DNA of 64,000 nucleotides from JAGTVG01 sp964543195 (lineage in GTDB: Bacteria > Bacteroidota > Bacteroidia > Cytophagales > Cyclobacteriaceae), in assembly GCA_964543195.1 (NCBI GenBank), contig CAZIXF010000020.1, forward strand, positions 1 through 64,000, read 5' to 3'. The notes under the pieces are model-generated. The model worked only from the letters and a program-made list of their open reading frames with translations, made no database searches and was not told the DNA's origin. Both the position numbers and the translations under genes were made by a program. This document shows positions 25,487 through 34,400 of the stretch, piece after piece. Position 1 is the stretch's first letter, and every line of letters starts with the position of its first letter.

Positions 25487-25917
25487 TTTAAAAAAAGTCT
25501 TAGTTAAAAATAATTTTTTGATAAATTAAGATAAAACTATATTCAAAGACAAAAAAAAATTTCTTGATCATGAAATATATACCTGATTTCTTAACGGGAT
25601 CAATGGCCTTCATATTTTACATGAATTTGCATCTGCAGGATAAATTTCCCGGTAAACATGACAGAGCCACGGTGATAAAAAGAATTTTTAATAATCCGGA
25701 TTGGTGCGTAAGGGACATGCCCTGGAGCTGAATGAGGGAAAACAATATTTTTTCCAATGATACATCCTAATCCCTTCTGTCAGAAATACAGGGAATACAT
25801 TGACTAGAAAAAAATCCATGACCGGCATAATAAATGGCATTTAATTGAATTTTAAAATTATTATTATTAAATAGATCCGGTTATTCAGGGGTTTGTCAAC
25901 TTTAATTTTTTACTCTC
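25487..25917. other. Intergenic region with a candidate 53-codon ORF
   Basis: 431 bases between divergent genes. One plus-strand frame runs from ATG 25570 to TGA 25731 and encodes MKYIPDFLTGSMAFIFYMN and a C-terminal half with NPDWCVRDMPWS, 53 residues. It has no recognisable family and no clear ribosome site. The rest is AT-rich and should hold the promoters of both flanking genes; I cannot place them. Confidence 0.4.
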
Positions 25918-26508
25918 ATGAAAAAAACAGGTATCATCATCGCTTTTTTATTTCTGATATGTGAAGCTCATTCACAGGATATCGGCCGCACTATAATCGG
26001 GGCCAAAGGAGGGCTTAATCTGGCCAATATTGGTGGTGAAGAGACGGATAATGCCATGAAAATTGCCGGCCATATCGGAGGCTATATTGAATTCTATTTT
26101 TATGAAGCGTGGGATATCCAGGCCGAATTGCTTTTATCGTGGCAGGGCCATGCTCCCGCGACGGAATTTGACAACCGCCTCAACCTGGTTTACATCAATA
26201 TTCCGGTTTTATACCGTTATTTTCCCGCAGAACAGGTCAACCTTCATATTGGTCCGCAATTTGGGTTACTTATGAGTGCCAAAACAAAATCGGAGGGAGA
26301 ATCATTTGATGTGAGTGCGTTTTTTAAATCCTTCGACCTGGGCCTGGCGCTTGGCGGTGGATATGAATTTCAGGCCTTTGACCGGGATATGAATGTAAAT
26401 CTCCGTTATATCCACGGCGTTACCAATATTGCAGCGGAGGGTTCCGGTAAAAGATTTAACCGTGTAATTCAGCTTTCCCTTGGAATATTGCTGGTTGACG
26501 CAAGATAA
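25918..26508 (+). CDS. Outer-membrane beta-barrel protein (OMP_b-brl_2-like)
   Basis: A 196-residue porin-family protein. A signal peptide (MKKTGIIIAFLFLICEAHSQ) is followed by alternating strands: IIGAKGGLNLANIGG, HIGGYIEFYFYEAWDIQAELLLSW-type strands, VNLHIGPQFGLLMSA and a final IQLSLGILL segment. This size and pattern match the PorT-like small barrel family of Bacteroidota. Many members have no known function; the PorT members help T9SS. It is transcribed alone, with about 100 bases to the next gene. Confidence 0.8.
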   Translation: MKKTGIIIAFLFLICEAHSQDIGRTIIGAKGGLNLANIGGEETDNAMKIAGHIGGYIEFYFYEAWDIQAELLLSWQGHAPATEFDNRLNLVYINIPVLYRYFPAEQVNLHIGPQFGLLMSAKTKSEGESFDVSAFFKSFDLGLALGGGYEFQAFDRDMNVNLRYIHGVTNIAAEGSGKRFNRVIQLSLGILLVDAR

Positions 26509-26608
26509 ATTATTCCCGGAATCTTCTCAGGTTTTTTAAAGCGGATTTTTTTATCATCTTTATCCGAAAATTTACTGAATTTTTAAATGAAATTTAAGAG
26601 GAAATCTT

Positions 26609-27586
26609 ATGGCCAAAATTTACTATGACAAAGATGCAGATCTATCCTATTTAAAAGGAAAAAAGATCGGGATAATCGGATACGGTAACCAGGGCAGGGC
26701 CCAGGCACTCAACATGCGTGATTCAGGCATTTCCGATATGCGGATCGGTACGGCGAGGGATGAAACGTTTTCACTTGCCGAAAAGGATAATTTTCCCGTC
26801 TCCGATGTGCCGGAAACCGTACAAAAATCTAACATACTGTTTATACTTGTCCCGGATGAGATCATGCCGGAGGTATTCAACGATCAGGTGCTGCCTTATT
26901 TAAATGAAGGAGACGTCCTGAACTTTGCTTCCGGATATACCATCACCTTTAAACAGATCAAGCCTCCCCCTGAAATCGATGTGATCATGGTCGCTCCCCG
27001 GATGATCGGTGACGGCGTGCGGAACCGGTTCATCAATAAAGAAGGTTTCCCGGCCTTTTTGGCTGTGGATCAGGATCCTTCCGGGAAAGCCCGGGAAATT
27101 GCCCTGGCGCTTGCAAAAGCGATGGGCGCCACCCGGATGGGAACCATAGAAGTTTCGTTCAAAGACGAGACTATGCTCGACTTGCTGGCCGAACAGGCCA
27201 TATGGCCGATGATCCTGGCTATCCTGACCGAATCCTTCAAATTTGAGGTTGAGAAAGGCCATCCCGGCGAAGCTTCTCTGGTTGAATTGTATATGTCGCG
27301 CGAACCGGCTTACATGTTCGAAAAAATGGCAGAAGATGGATTGTTCAAACAATTTCCCTATCACTCGCATACGAGCCAATATGGCCAGTTGTCAAGGCTG
27401 GAGTCACTTGACCGGTCCTTTATCAGGAATACCCTCGAAAAAGCATATGAACACATTGATAATGGAAGTTTTGCCGAAGAATGGAAAAAGGAACAGAAAA
27501 ACGGAATGCCCGAATTCAACCGCCTGCTTGATGAGGCTTTTAATTCCAGAATTTCGAAGCTTGAAGATAAACTGAAAAACAGATAA
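26609..27586 (+). CDS. Ketol-acid reductoisomerase-like protein with altered active site
   Basis: A 325-residue homologue of class I ketol-acid reductoisomerase (IlvC), which normally makes dihydroxyvalerate in branched-chain amino-acid synthesis. The NAD(P)-binding motif GYGNQG is intact (24-29) and the metal-binding positions Asp191, Glu195 and Glu226 are kept. Several family-invariant residues are changed: the His of the FAHG motif is Ser108 (FASG), the Lys in APKGPGH is Arg131 with PGH replaced by IGD, and the second C-terminal Glu is Ser230. It is therefore unlikely to be the biosynthetic enzyme. A GntP permease starts 76 bases downstream on the same strand, pointing to a hydroxy- or sugar-acid pathway. 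The start ATG has GAGGAAAT just upstream. Confidence 0.82.
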   Translation: MAKIYYDKDADLSYLKGKKIGIIGYGNQGRAQALNMRDSGISDMRIGTARDETFSLAEKDNFPVSDVPETVQKSNILFILVPDEIMPEVFNDQVLPYLNEGDVLNFASGYTITFKQIKPPPEIDVIMVAPRMIGDGVRNRFINKEGFPAFLAVDQDPSGKAREIALALAKAMGATRMGTIEVSFKDETMLDLLAEQAIWPMILAILTESFKFEVEKGHPGEASLVELYMSREPAYMFEKMAEDGLFKQFPYHSHTSQYGQLSRLESLDRSFIRNTLEKAYEHIDNGSFAEEWKKEQKNGMPEFNRLLDEAFNSRISKLEDKLKNR

Positions 27587-27662
27587 TCTGATCTGCAACA
27601 CGGAAATTAAATAATGCAATTTATGGCAATTGCAGCAAATATGTTTTTACAATAAAAAGCTT

Positions 27663-29015
27663 ATGGCCTCGACAACCCTCCTTGTGGTCAATCTAATCGT
27701 AGCCATTGCCATTATACTGCTGGCCATTATTGTGCTGCGCTGGAGCCCGGTGGTAGGCCTGGTCTGCGGGAGCCTGTATATGGGACTGGCTTCCGGGTTG
27801 AGCCTGCTGGAAACAGTGAACCAGATCACGGAAGGTTTCGGTGACCTGATGGCCGCTATCGGATTGTCGATCGGTTTCGGGGTGATCATTGGCCAATTGG
27901 TATACGATAGCGGGGGTGCGCGCGCCATAGCGTTGAAAATGATGAAGTTTTTTCCCGGTGAGCGGGTTTTTTACGGGATTGGGTTTACTGCATTTATTTT
28001 TTCCATACCGGTATTCTTCGATGTGACTTTTGTTATTCTCATTCCCCTTGCCCTGGCATTAGTAAAAGAGGTCCATAAACCCCTGCCCTATGCCGTGGGG
28101 GCCATGGTAATTGGTGCCGCTGCTGCCCATACCCTTGTTCCTCCGACACCGAATCCCCTGGCCGCTTCCGATATCCTGGGTTTCGATCTGGGGATCATGA
28201 TCTTTGCCGGACTCCTGCTAGGGCTGCTGGCCACGATCTTATCGATCAAACTGTTGTTCTATTTTCTTGATCAGGGATTCTGGAAAAAAGAAAAGGACCA
28301 GATCGAGGAACCCCTCCAGGTTAAAGAAGATGAACGGGAAAACGCACCGGGTGCAGGTGTGGCCATCCTTCCCATTGTCGTACCAATCCTGATGATCCTT
28401 AGCGGGACCGCGTATAATGCCTTTACCGACCAGGTGCCCGGATTGATCCTGTTCATCAGTCATAAAGTAATTGCCATGCTTACCGGGGCTGTCCTGGCTT
28501 ATATCATTGCCGCACGCAGCCTGACAGGTAAAGCAATGACTGATTCTGTCCAGAAGGCGATGGGCTCAGCAGGCCTGGTACTTCTTATAACCGGCGCAGG
28601 AGGGAGCTTCGGCACGGTGATTGAAAGTACGGGTATCGGGCTGGTACTGGCCGAAGGGATCAGCGGATTTTCCAACTCCCGGTTATGGGCCATACTGATC
28701 ACGTATGGCATTGGCCTGATATTCCGGGTTTCCCAGGGTTCCGGTACGGTGGCGGCCATCACCACCATGACCATCATGGCTGGTGCCCAGCTTGCCGAAA
28801 CGGTGAATTTACACCCAGTGTGGATAGCTCTTGCGGCCTTGTCCGGTGGTATCAGTTTCGGACATATCAATGACAGCGGTTTCTGGGTAACCGTAAACCT
28901 GAGCGGTTTCAGTGTGACCGGGGGATTAAAGATATATACACTGGGTATTTTTTTTATTTCACTGATCGTGCTGGTACTGGCTTTGCTGGGCGGACTTTTA
29001 TTCCCGCAATTTTAA
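27663..29015 (+). CDS. GntP family sugar-acid:proton symporter
   Basis: Second GntP permease in the window, 450 residues with about a dozen membrane helices. Family landmarks are FFDVTFVILIP, PPTPNPLA, ITGAGGSFGTVI and HINDSGFW. I chose the ATG at 27663; a longer in-frame TTG start adds residues that fit no family member. It follows the KARI-like gene with a short gap and no terminator, so the two probably share a transcript and a substrate. The substrate is unproven. Confidence 0.92.
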   Translation: MASTTLLVVNLIVAIAIILLAIIVLRWSPVVGLVCGSLYMGLASGLSLLETVNQITEGFGDLMAAIGLSIGFGVIIGQLVYDSGGARAIALKMMKFFPGERVFYGIGFTAFIFSIPVFFDVTFVILIPLALALVKEVHKPLPYAVGAMVIGAAAAHTLVPPTPNPLAASDILGFDLGIMIFAGLLLGLLATILSIKLLFYFLDQGFWKKEKDQIEEPLQVKEDERENAPGAGVAILPIVVPILMILSGTAYNAFTDQVPGLILFISHKVIAMLTGAVLAYIIAARSLTGKAMTDSVQKAMGSAGLVLLITGAGGSFGTVIESTGIGLVLAEGISGFSNSRLWAILITYGIGLIFRVSQGSGTVAAITTMTIMAGAQLAETVNLHPVWIALAALSGGISFGHINDSGFWVTVNLSGFSVTGGLKIYTLGIFFISLIVLVLALLGGLLFPQF

Positions 29016-29247
29016 GGATCTTGCCAATTTATTCAATAAAGCACAATAGTGGGAGTCTGTTTTTAAGTATTATTCAAAACCCCCTCCTGGATGTTGTGTG
29101 TTCAGAAAGCCTGACTAATTAATCCAAATCCTCATTAAGGCATAAATAGAAGGTATAACTCTCTGAAAAATGTGAATATTACACATAAAAATCTCCGATA
29201 ACTTTCAGGTCTCTTTTCCGGCCGCAACTCAACAGGTAACCGTTGGG

Positions 29248-30285
29248 TTATGCATATAACCTTTTTAACCTGAGATGATCTTTTTTCATTTTCTGATAGG
29301 TGGTACGGTGAGGAAGTAATTGATTACGAAGTTCCTGGATCTTTGAAACAGACCGGATAATTAGATCGGACAACAGATTGGATTGTAATCCAATCATATC
29401 AGAAATCTGAGGCCCTACCAGGTATTTGACCTGGCTTTCCACCAGACGGTTCAGACCCGCAGGCAATGCTTCCCGGTAATGATCCATGAGATGGCGTGTC
29501 AATGCTATTCCTTCATCACTTTTTCTGAAATTCCTTTTCCTTATGGCCTGGTCAAGGGCCTCGGCCTCATTACGGTCCCGGGCAAGAAGCCGGCTGTCAA
29601 TTTGCATCAGGTATCCCACAACAGCCCATAAATGAATATAGGCATTGAAGTCCTGTTCACTGATGGGATATTTGGTTTTTTCCATTGCCCTGAGCACCGT
29701 ATGTGAAAAAGCCAGGTTGGTGCCGGCCATGTCTTCCTGGTTGACGGGTATTCCCCATTCCATCTCCCATTTTCCACTGTGAAGAATATGATATCTTGCC
29801 AGTGCATGGATCAGCCGGACTTGCTGTACTGCCTTGAAACCCAGGCCATTTTCATCGAATGCCCCGGGTTCGGATATGGCGATCACAAAAGCAGCCGTAT
29901 CAAGGAGACGCTTCCCCTGCCTCTTGCTCATTTTTTCAGAAAGGAATAACACTTTGTTTCCCGGCCAGGCTGCATAACAATTCGGCAGGGAAACAGCACC
30001 CAGGAAGGTCATCACTTCAAGGGCATATTCGGTATAGAACCTGGATGCCCGTTTCATTTGACCGGGATCATGCCAGGCTGGCAGCTTCGGCCGGGCACTA
30101 AGAAAAAAATCCAGTTCCGGGTTCTTGCTTTTATAGTTGTGGAGCTGATCCGCAGGACATGAAGCCAGTTCATAAACAGCCTTTGCTCTTCCCGATTCGA
30201 AAAGTTTTTCGTTCAGACGGTCAGCATCCTCATCGGAAACAAACCGCTTCTTGTTGAGAAAATCGTTATCGGTTCTGATATTCAT
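29248..30285 (-). CDS. MpaB/rubber-oxygenase-like (DUF2236) protein
   Basis: A 345-residue protein of the ER-bound oxygenase MpaB / latex-clearing-protein superfamily (DUF2236). The pattern VRLIHALARYHIL (about residues 155-167) with WGIPVNQEDMAGTNLAFSHTV is characteristic: the His in the VRLIHA motif is the expected heme ligand region, and the nearby Asn-Gln-Glu-Asp segment is conserved. No signal peptide is visible. Members are heme-dependent oxygenases that cleave C=C bonds, but most are uncharacterised. It is transcribed alone, divergent from the PhyH-like gene 154 bases away. A C-terminal Lys/Arg-rich tail is present. Confidence 0.75.
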   Translation of the reverse strand: MNIRTDNDFLNKKRFVSDEDADRLNEKLFESGRAKAVYELASCPADQLHNYKSKNPELDFFLSARPKLPAWHDPGQMKRASRFYTEYALEVMTFLGAVSLPNCYAAWPGNKVLFLSEKMSKRQGKRLLDTAAFVIAISEPGAFDENGLGFKAVQQVRLIHALARYHILHSGKWEMEWGIPVNQEDMAGTNLAFSHTVLRAMEKTKYPISEQDFNAYIHLWAVVGYLMQIDSRLLARDRNEAEALDQAIRKRNFRKSDEGIALTRHLMDHYREALPAGLNRLVESQVKYLVGPQISDMIGLQSNLLSDLIIRSVSKIQELRNQLLPHRTTYQKMKKDHLRLKRLYA

Positions 30286-30439
30286 AGTTCACTAATCCAT
30301 AAACCCTGTTACGGGAAAAATGTTGCATCGGCGGGAAGGAGATTTTTAAAAAGAATCAATTCAACTTATCTCTTTATATAAAAATTTTGTATTTTGCCGG
30401 TTAGCGATATCCGGTATCCTTAATAAAAACTTGAATACG

Positions 30440-31264
30440 ATGGAATTATCTGAAAACCAGTTGGAAGCATTTCTTGAGGATGGTTATTATCTGGCCAGAT
30501 CCCTGTTCGACGAGGAAGAAATCGGCCTGTTAAAAAAGGCGGCAGTGGAAGACCGTGAACTCGACCAGCATTCATTCGGCAGAAAGGATGGCGAAGGGGG
30601 AACTGTGCGCCTCACCCTGTGGAACCATCCCGGTGATAATATTTATGGTATGTATGCCCGGTGTCACCGGGTCGTGGATAATGTAGAGAAGATTCTCGAG
30701 GATGAAGCCTATCATTATCATTCCAAGATGATCCTCAAAGACCCGGAGATCGGTGGCGCCTGGACCTGGCACCAGGATTACGGGTACTGGTACCAGAATG
30801 GATTGCTGTATCCCAACCTCGTAAGTGTGTTTATCGCTGTAGATAAGGCCACAAGGGAAAACGGCTGTCTACAGGTGATCCGGGGATCGCATAAGATGGG
30901 CAGGGTCAATCATATTCTCAGTGGCGACCAGGCCGGCGCCGACATGGAACGGGTAAATGCTGCCCTGGAGCGGCTGGAGCTGGTATATTGTGAAATGAAG
31001 CCTGGGGATGCCCTTTTCTTTCATTCCAACCTGCTGCATCGTTCCGATCAGAACCGTTCGCAACATCCACGCTGGTCGTTGATATGCTGCTACAATGCGA
31101 AAAGCAACGACCCCTATAAAGAATCCCATCATCCCGGATATACTCCCCTCAAAAAAGTGGACGACAGCATGATCAAAAAGACCGGAATGAAACGGTTCTC
31201 GCATGATGAGACCGGTGTCAGCTGGCTTGATCCTGAGAAGGATGAAAGCTCTAAAAGTTTGTAA
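30440..31264 (+). CDS. Phytanoyl-CoA dioxygenase family protein
   Basis: Non-heme Fe(II)/2-oxoglutarate-dependent oxygenase of the PhyH family, 274 residues. The metal triad is visible: HQD in WTWHQDYGYW (His111, Asp113) and distal His200 in FFHSNLLHRSDQN, with a basic residue shortly after for 2-oxoglutarate. Start at ATG 30440; a TTG three codons upstream is in frame but less likely. The substrate is unknown; bacterial members act on small hydroxylated or ectoine-like compounds and on peptide side chains. Confidence 0.9.
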   Translation: MELSENQLEAFLEDGYYLARSLFDEEEIGLLKKAAVEDRELDQHSFGRKDGEGGTVRLTLWNHPGDNIYGMYARCHRVVDNVEKILEDEAYHYHSKMILKDPEIGGAWTWHQDYGYWYQNGLLYPNLVSVFIAVDKATRENGCLQVIRGSHKMGRVNHILSGDQAGADMERVNAALERLELVYCEMKPGDALFFHSNLLHRSDQNRSQHPRWSLICCYNAKSNDPYKESHHPGYTPLKKVDDSMIKKTGMKRFSHDETGVSWLDPEKDESSKSL

Positions 31265-31418
31265 CCGCTTCAGATTTAGTAATTTAGTTCCATTCTCTTT
31301 TTTTTTAAAAGGGTTTCCTGATTAATTTTTTAACAACATGGAACGATTAGGGTAGTTTTCCTGTTTCTTTAATAGATCACTATTAGATTTTTTTTATTTT
31401 TTGTATAATTTTTTTGTT

Positions 31419-34400
31419 ATGAAAAAGCATAAAACACCTTCGCTCAGTAACTCTTTCGCTTTTGTCGCTGGCTTTCTTTTTTCGATGACGCTTATGTCCG
31501 GATCCCTTTTCGCACAGCATGATGCTGGAATTACTAAAATCGACAAACCCTTGAGCCCTGTTCAGCAAGGCGTAGCACAAGACGTGGAAGTTACCTTAAA
31601 AAACTTCGGATCTGAGAACCTGACCTCCGTAACCATCACGGTAGATTATGATGGCACTTCTGGTTATGATGAGTTCTGGACTGGCACCCTGGCGCCGGGA
31701 GATTCAGTCGAGAATATTAGTTTGGGAACGAAATCCTTCACAAACGATTTACATACCATTGAAGCCTTCACTTCTTCCCCCAATGGGAATGCGGATGATG
31801 ATGCTTCCAATGATAAGGCAACCAAGGTGATCAATGCCTGCGATCCGGTAAGCGGTGATTATACCATAGGTGCTACTGGCGACTACCCAAACTTTTCCGA
31901 TGCAGTTACCTTCCTGAACAGCAGTTGCGGGATTGATGGTCCGGTAACTTTTACGGTAGAATCGGGTAATTATCAAGAGCAGATCTCCATTCATGATATA
32001 CCCGGAACCTCCTCCACAAATACCATCACCTTCAGGCCTGATCCCGGCAATACTGATCCGGTAGTTCTTACATACGCCTCCACCACGGATGCCGATAATT
32101 ACACCCTTAAACTCAATGGAGCCGATCATGTTACTTTTTCCGGTATAACCATTAAAGCAACAGGCACCACCTATGCCCGTGTGATCGAAATTACCAACGG
32201 ATCAACCTATAATTCTTTCACCGATTGCCGGATCGAAGGCGTAAGCGAAACGGATGAGCTCGTGTTTTCCGATCCCGGAACGGATGACAATTTTTCAAAT
32301 AAATTTACCGGCAATGTTTTTCTGAATGGATCTTCCGGGATTTATTTGAGAGGATTTGTACGTGCAGACGGTCTCGTTGTCAAAAAGAACGAATTCAGTG
32401 ACCAGTCAGAATATGGCATCTATATCCATGATTATGAAAATGCCGTTATCGACTCCAATTACATTCATTCATCCTTTGCGATCGATGGGGTCGCGATCGA
32501 TGAATCCAATCCCAAAAACACAACCATTACTAAAAACAGGATCATCCTCAGTTCTGGCGGCACAGGTATTCATATGGGGGTATTTGGAACTGATACTTAT
32601 TCCGGAACCACGGGAGGCGTAGTAGATATATATAATAATTTTATTTCACTGAACACCACTTCTGCCGACAACGGTATTACACTAAATACCTCAACCATTA
32701 TCGCAAATGTTTTACATAATACGATCCATATCTCCGGTAATAATTCTTCAAGCAATGCATTCTATTTTCATTGGAACGGTTCTTCAACAATAGATTGCCG
32801 GAATAATATATTGGCCAACCATGCCTATGGCCGTGCAATCGGCGGGGATTTAGCCGGCTATGATTATAATCTGGTATACTCAAACGGATCCCATCTTTGT
32901 ATCGGTGCGGCAGACCTTGACGAATGGCAGCGTGATTATAGTCGAGGTGAACATTCCATTTCCGTCGACCCCTATTTTACTACAGAAACCAGCTTCGAAG
33001 TAGGCAACCCCAGGATCCAGGGAAGCGGGGTAAGCCTGCCGGCGGTAACTTTGGATATTGAAGGGGAAGTCCGGGATGCCTCGAACCCGGACCTGGGCGC
33101 TGATGAATTCACACCATCCCCGATTCCGTTATCAGGTTCGTACACGATAGGTGGCGGTTCCCCTGATTATAATACCCTGTATGACGCCGTTAAATCTGCC
33201 GTGATCAATGGCATTAGCGGTGATGTTGTGTTCAATCTGGCAGCAGGTACCTATGATGAACAAGTAACCATCCAGGAAATTGCAGGAACTTCTGAAAGCA
33301 ATACTGTTACTTTTCAATCAGCATCAGGCGATACCGCGGATGTTATCATTCAGTATACACCTGCTTACCAGCCACATAATCATGTGCTGAAGGTTGATGG
33401 AGCAGACTACCTCGTGTTTAAGGATCTATCCATCACCTCGGATACGGAATGGTGCTGGCCGGTCAGCCTGACGGCGGAAGCCACCCATAACCGCTTTGAA
33501 GGCAACCATATTTTCCTGCAGGGTGAAGTCTCATATGATTTTGATCATGCCCTGGTCCGCTCATCATCATCCAATGATTCCAGTAATTATTTTATTGCCA
33601 ATCATTTTGAAAACAATGTTCACGGCATATCCATTGAAAGTGACGCTGCAGGTGTTAATGATATTCAGATCAAAAACAACTTGTTCAGTGGTATGCAAAA
33701 CTTTGGGATATATATTATCAATTCCAGAAACCTGGAAATTTCGGGAAACCGGATAAGTGGCATAATAAGTCAAGTAAACGGATCATTGATATATCTCCGA
33801 AATTCGAATGGTATGATATTCAATAATTTTGTGTACGCTGAAACCGGATTACAATCCTATGGGATATACCTTTCGAATGCAGACATGAAAGTTTACCATA
33901 ATTCTGTGAGACTAACCGGCAGCGGTTCGAATAGTAATTATGCATTTTATACCGGAGGACCAGATATTGCAGCAGTAAAAAACAATATTTTCATTAATCA
34001 GGCCACAGGACGGGCGATATATGCAGATACTACCGGCCTGGTCAGCGATTATAATATATTGTATACCAATGGTTCGCTGCTGGCCGCCAGTATCAATAAC
34101 CTGTATTCTGCAAATCTTGAAGAATGGCAGACAGAATCCGGGGGACGGGACCTGCATTCTATTTCCCGCCTTCCGAAATTCGTCTCCGAAACCGACCTAC
34201 ATACCACCGATCCCTGGATCAGCAATCTGGGAACGCCTATCGCCGAAGTGACCGTAGATATTGACGGAGAGAGCCGGGATACAGAAGCACCGGACATTGG
34301 TGCGGATGAGTTTGAGGCCGGAGTAATTTTCGCCGGAAACTACATCATAGGACCCTCCGGTGATTTCGCCAACTTTACCGAAGCCGTGGATTCCATCAGC

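Noticed and set aside
27605..27662. Alternative upstream TTG starts for the GntP permease and several other genes
   Set aside because: The added residues are not conserved in character and ATG starts give family-length proteins.
33924..33932. GGTTCGAAT resembling a tRNA T-loop
   Set aside because: It lies inside the T9SS protein frame and no matching acceptor, D or anticodon arms are found around it.
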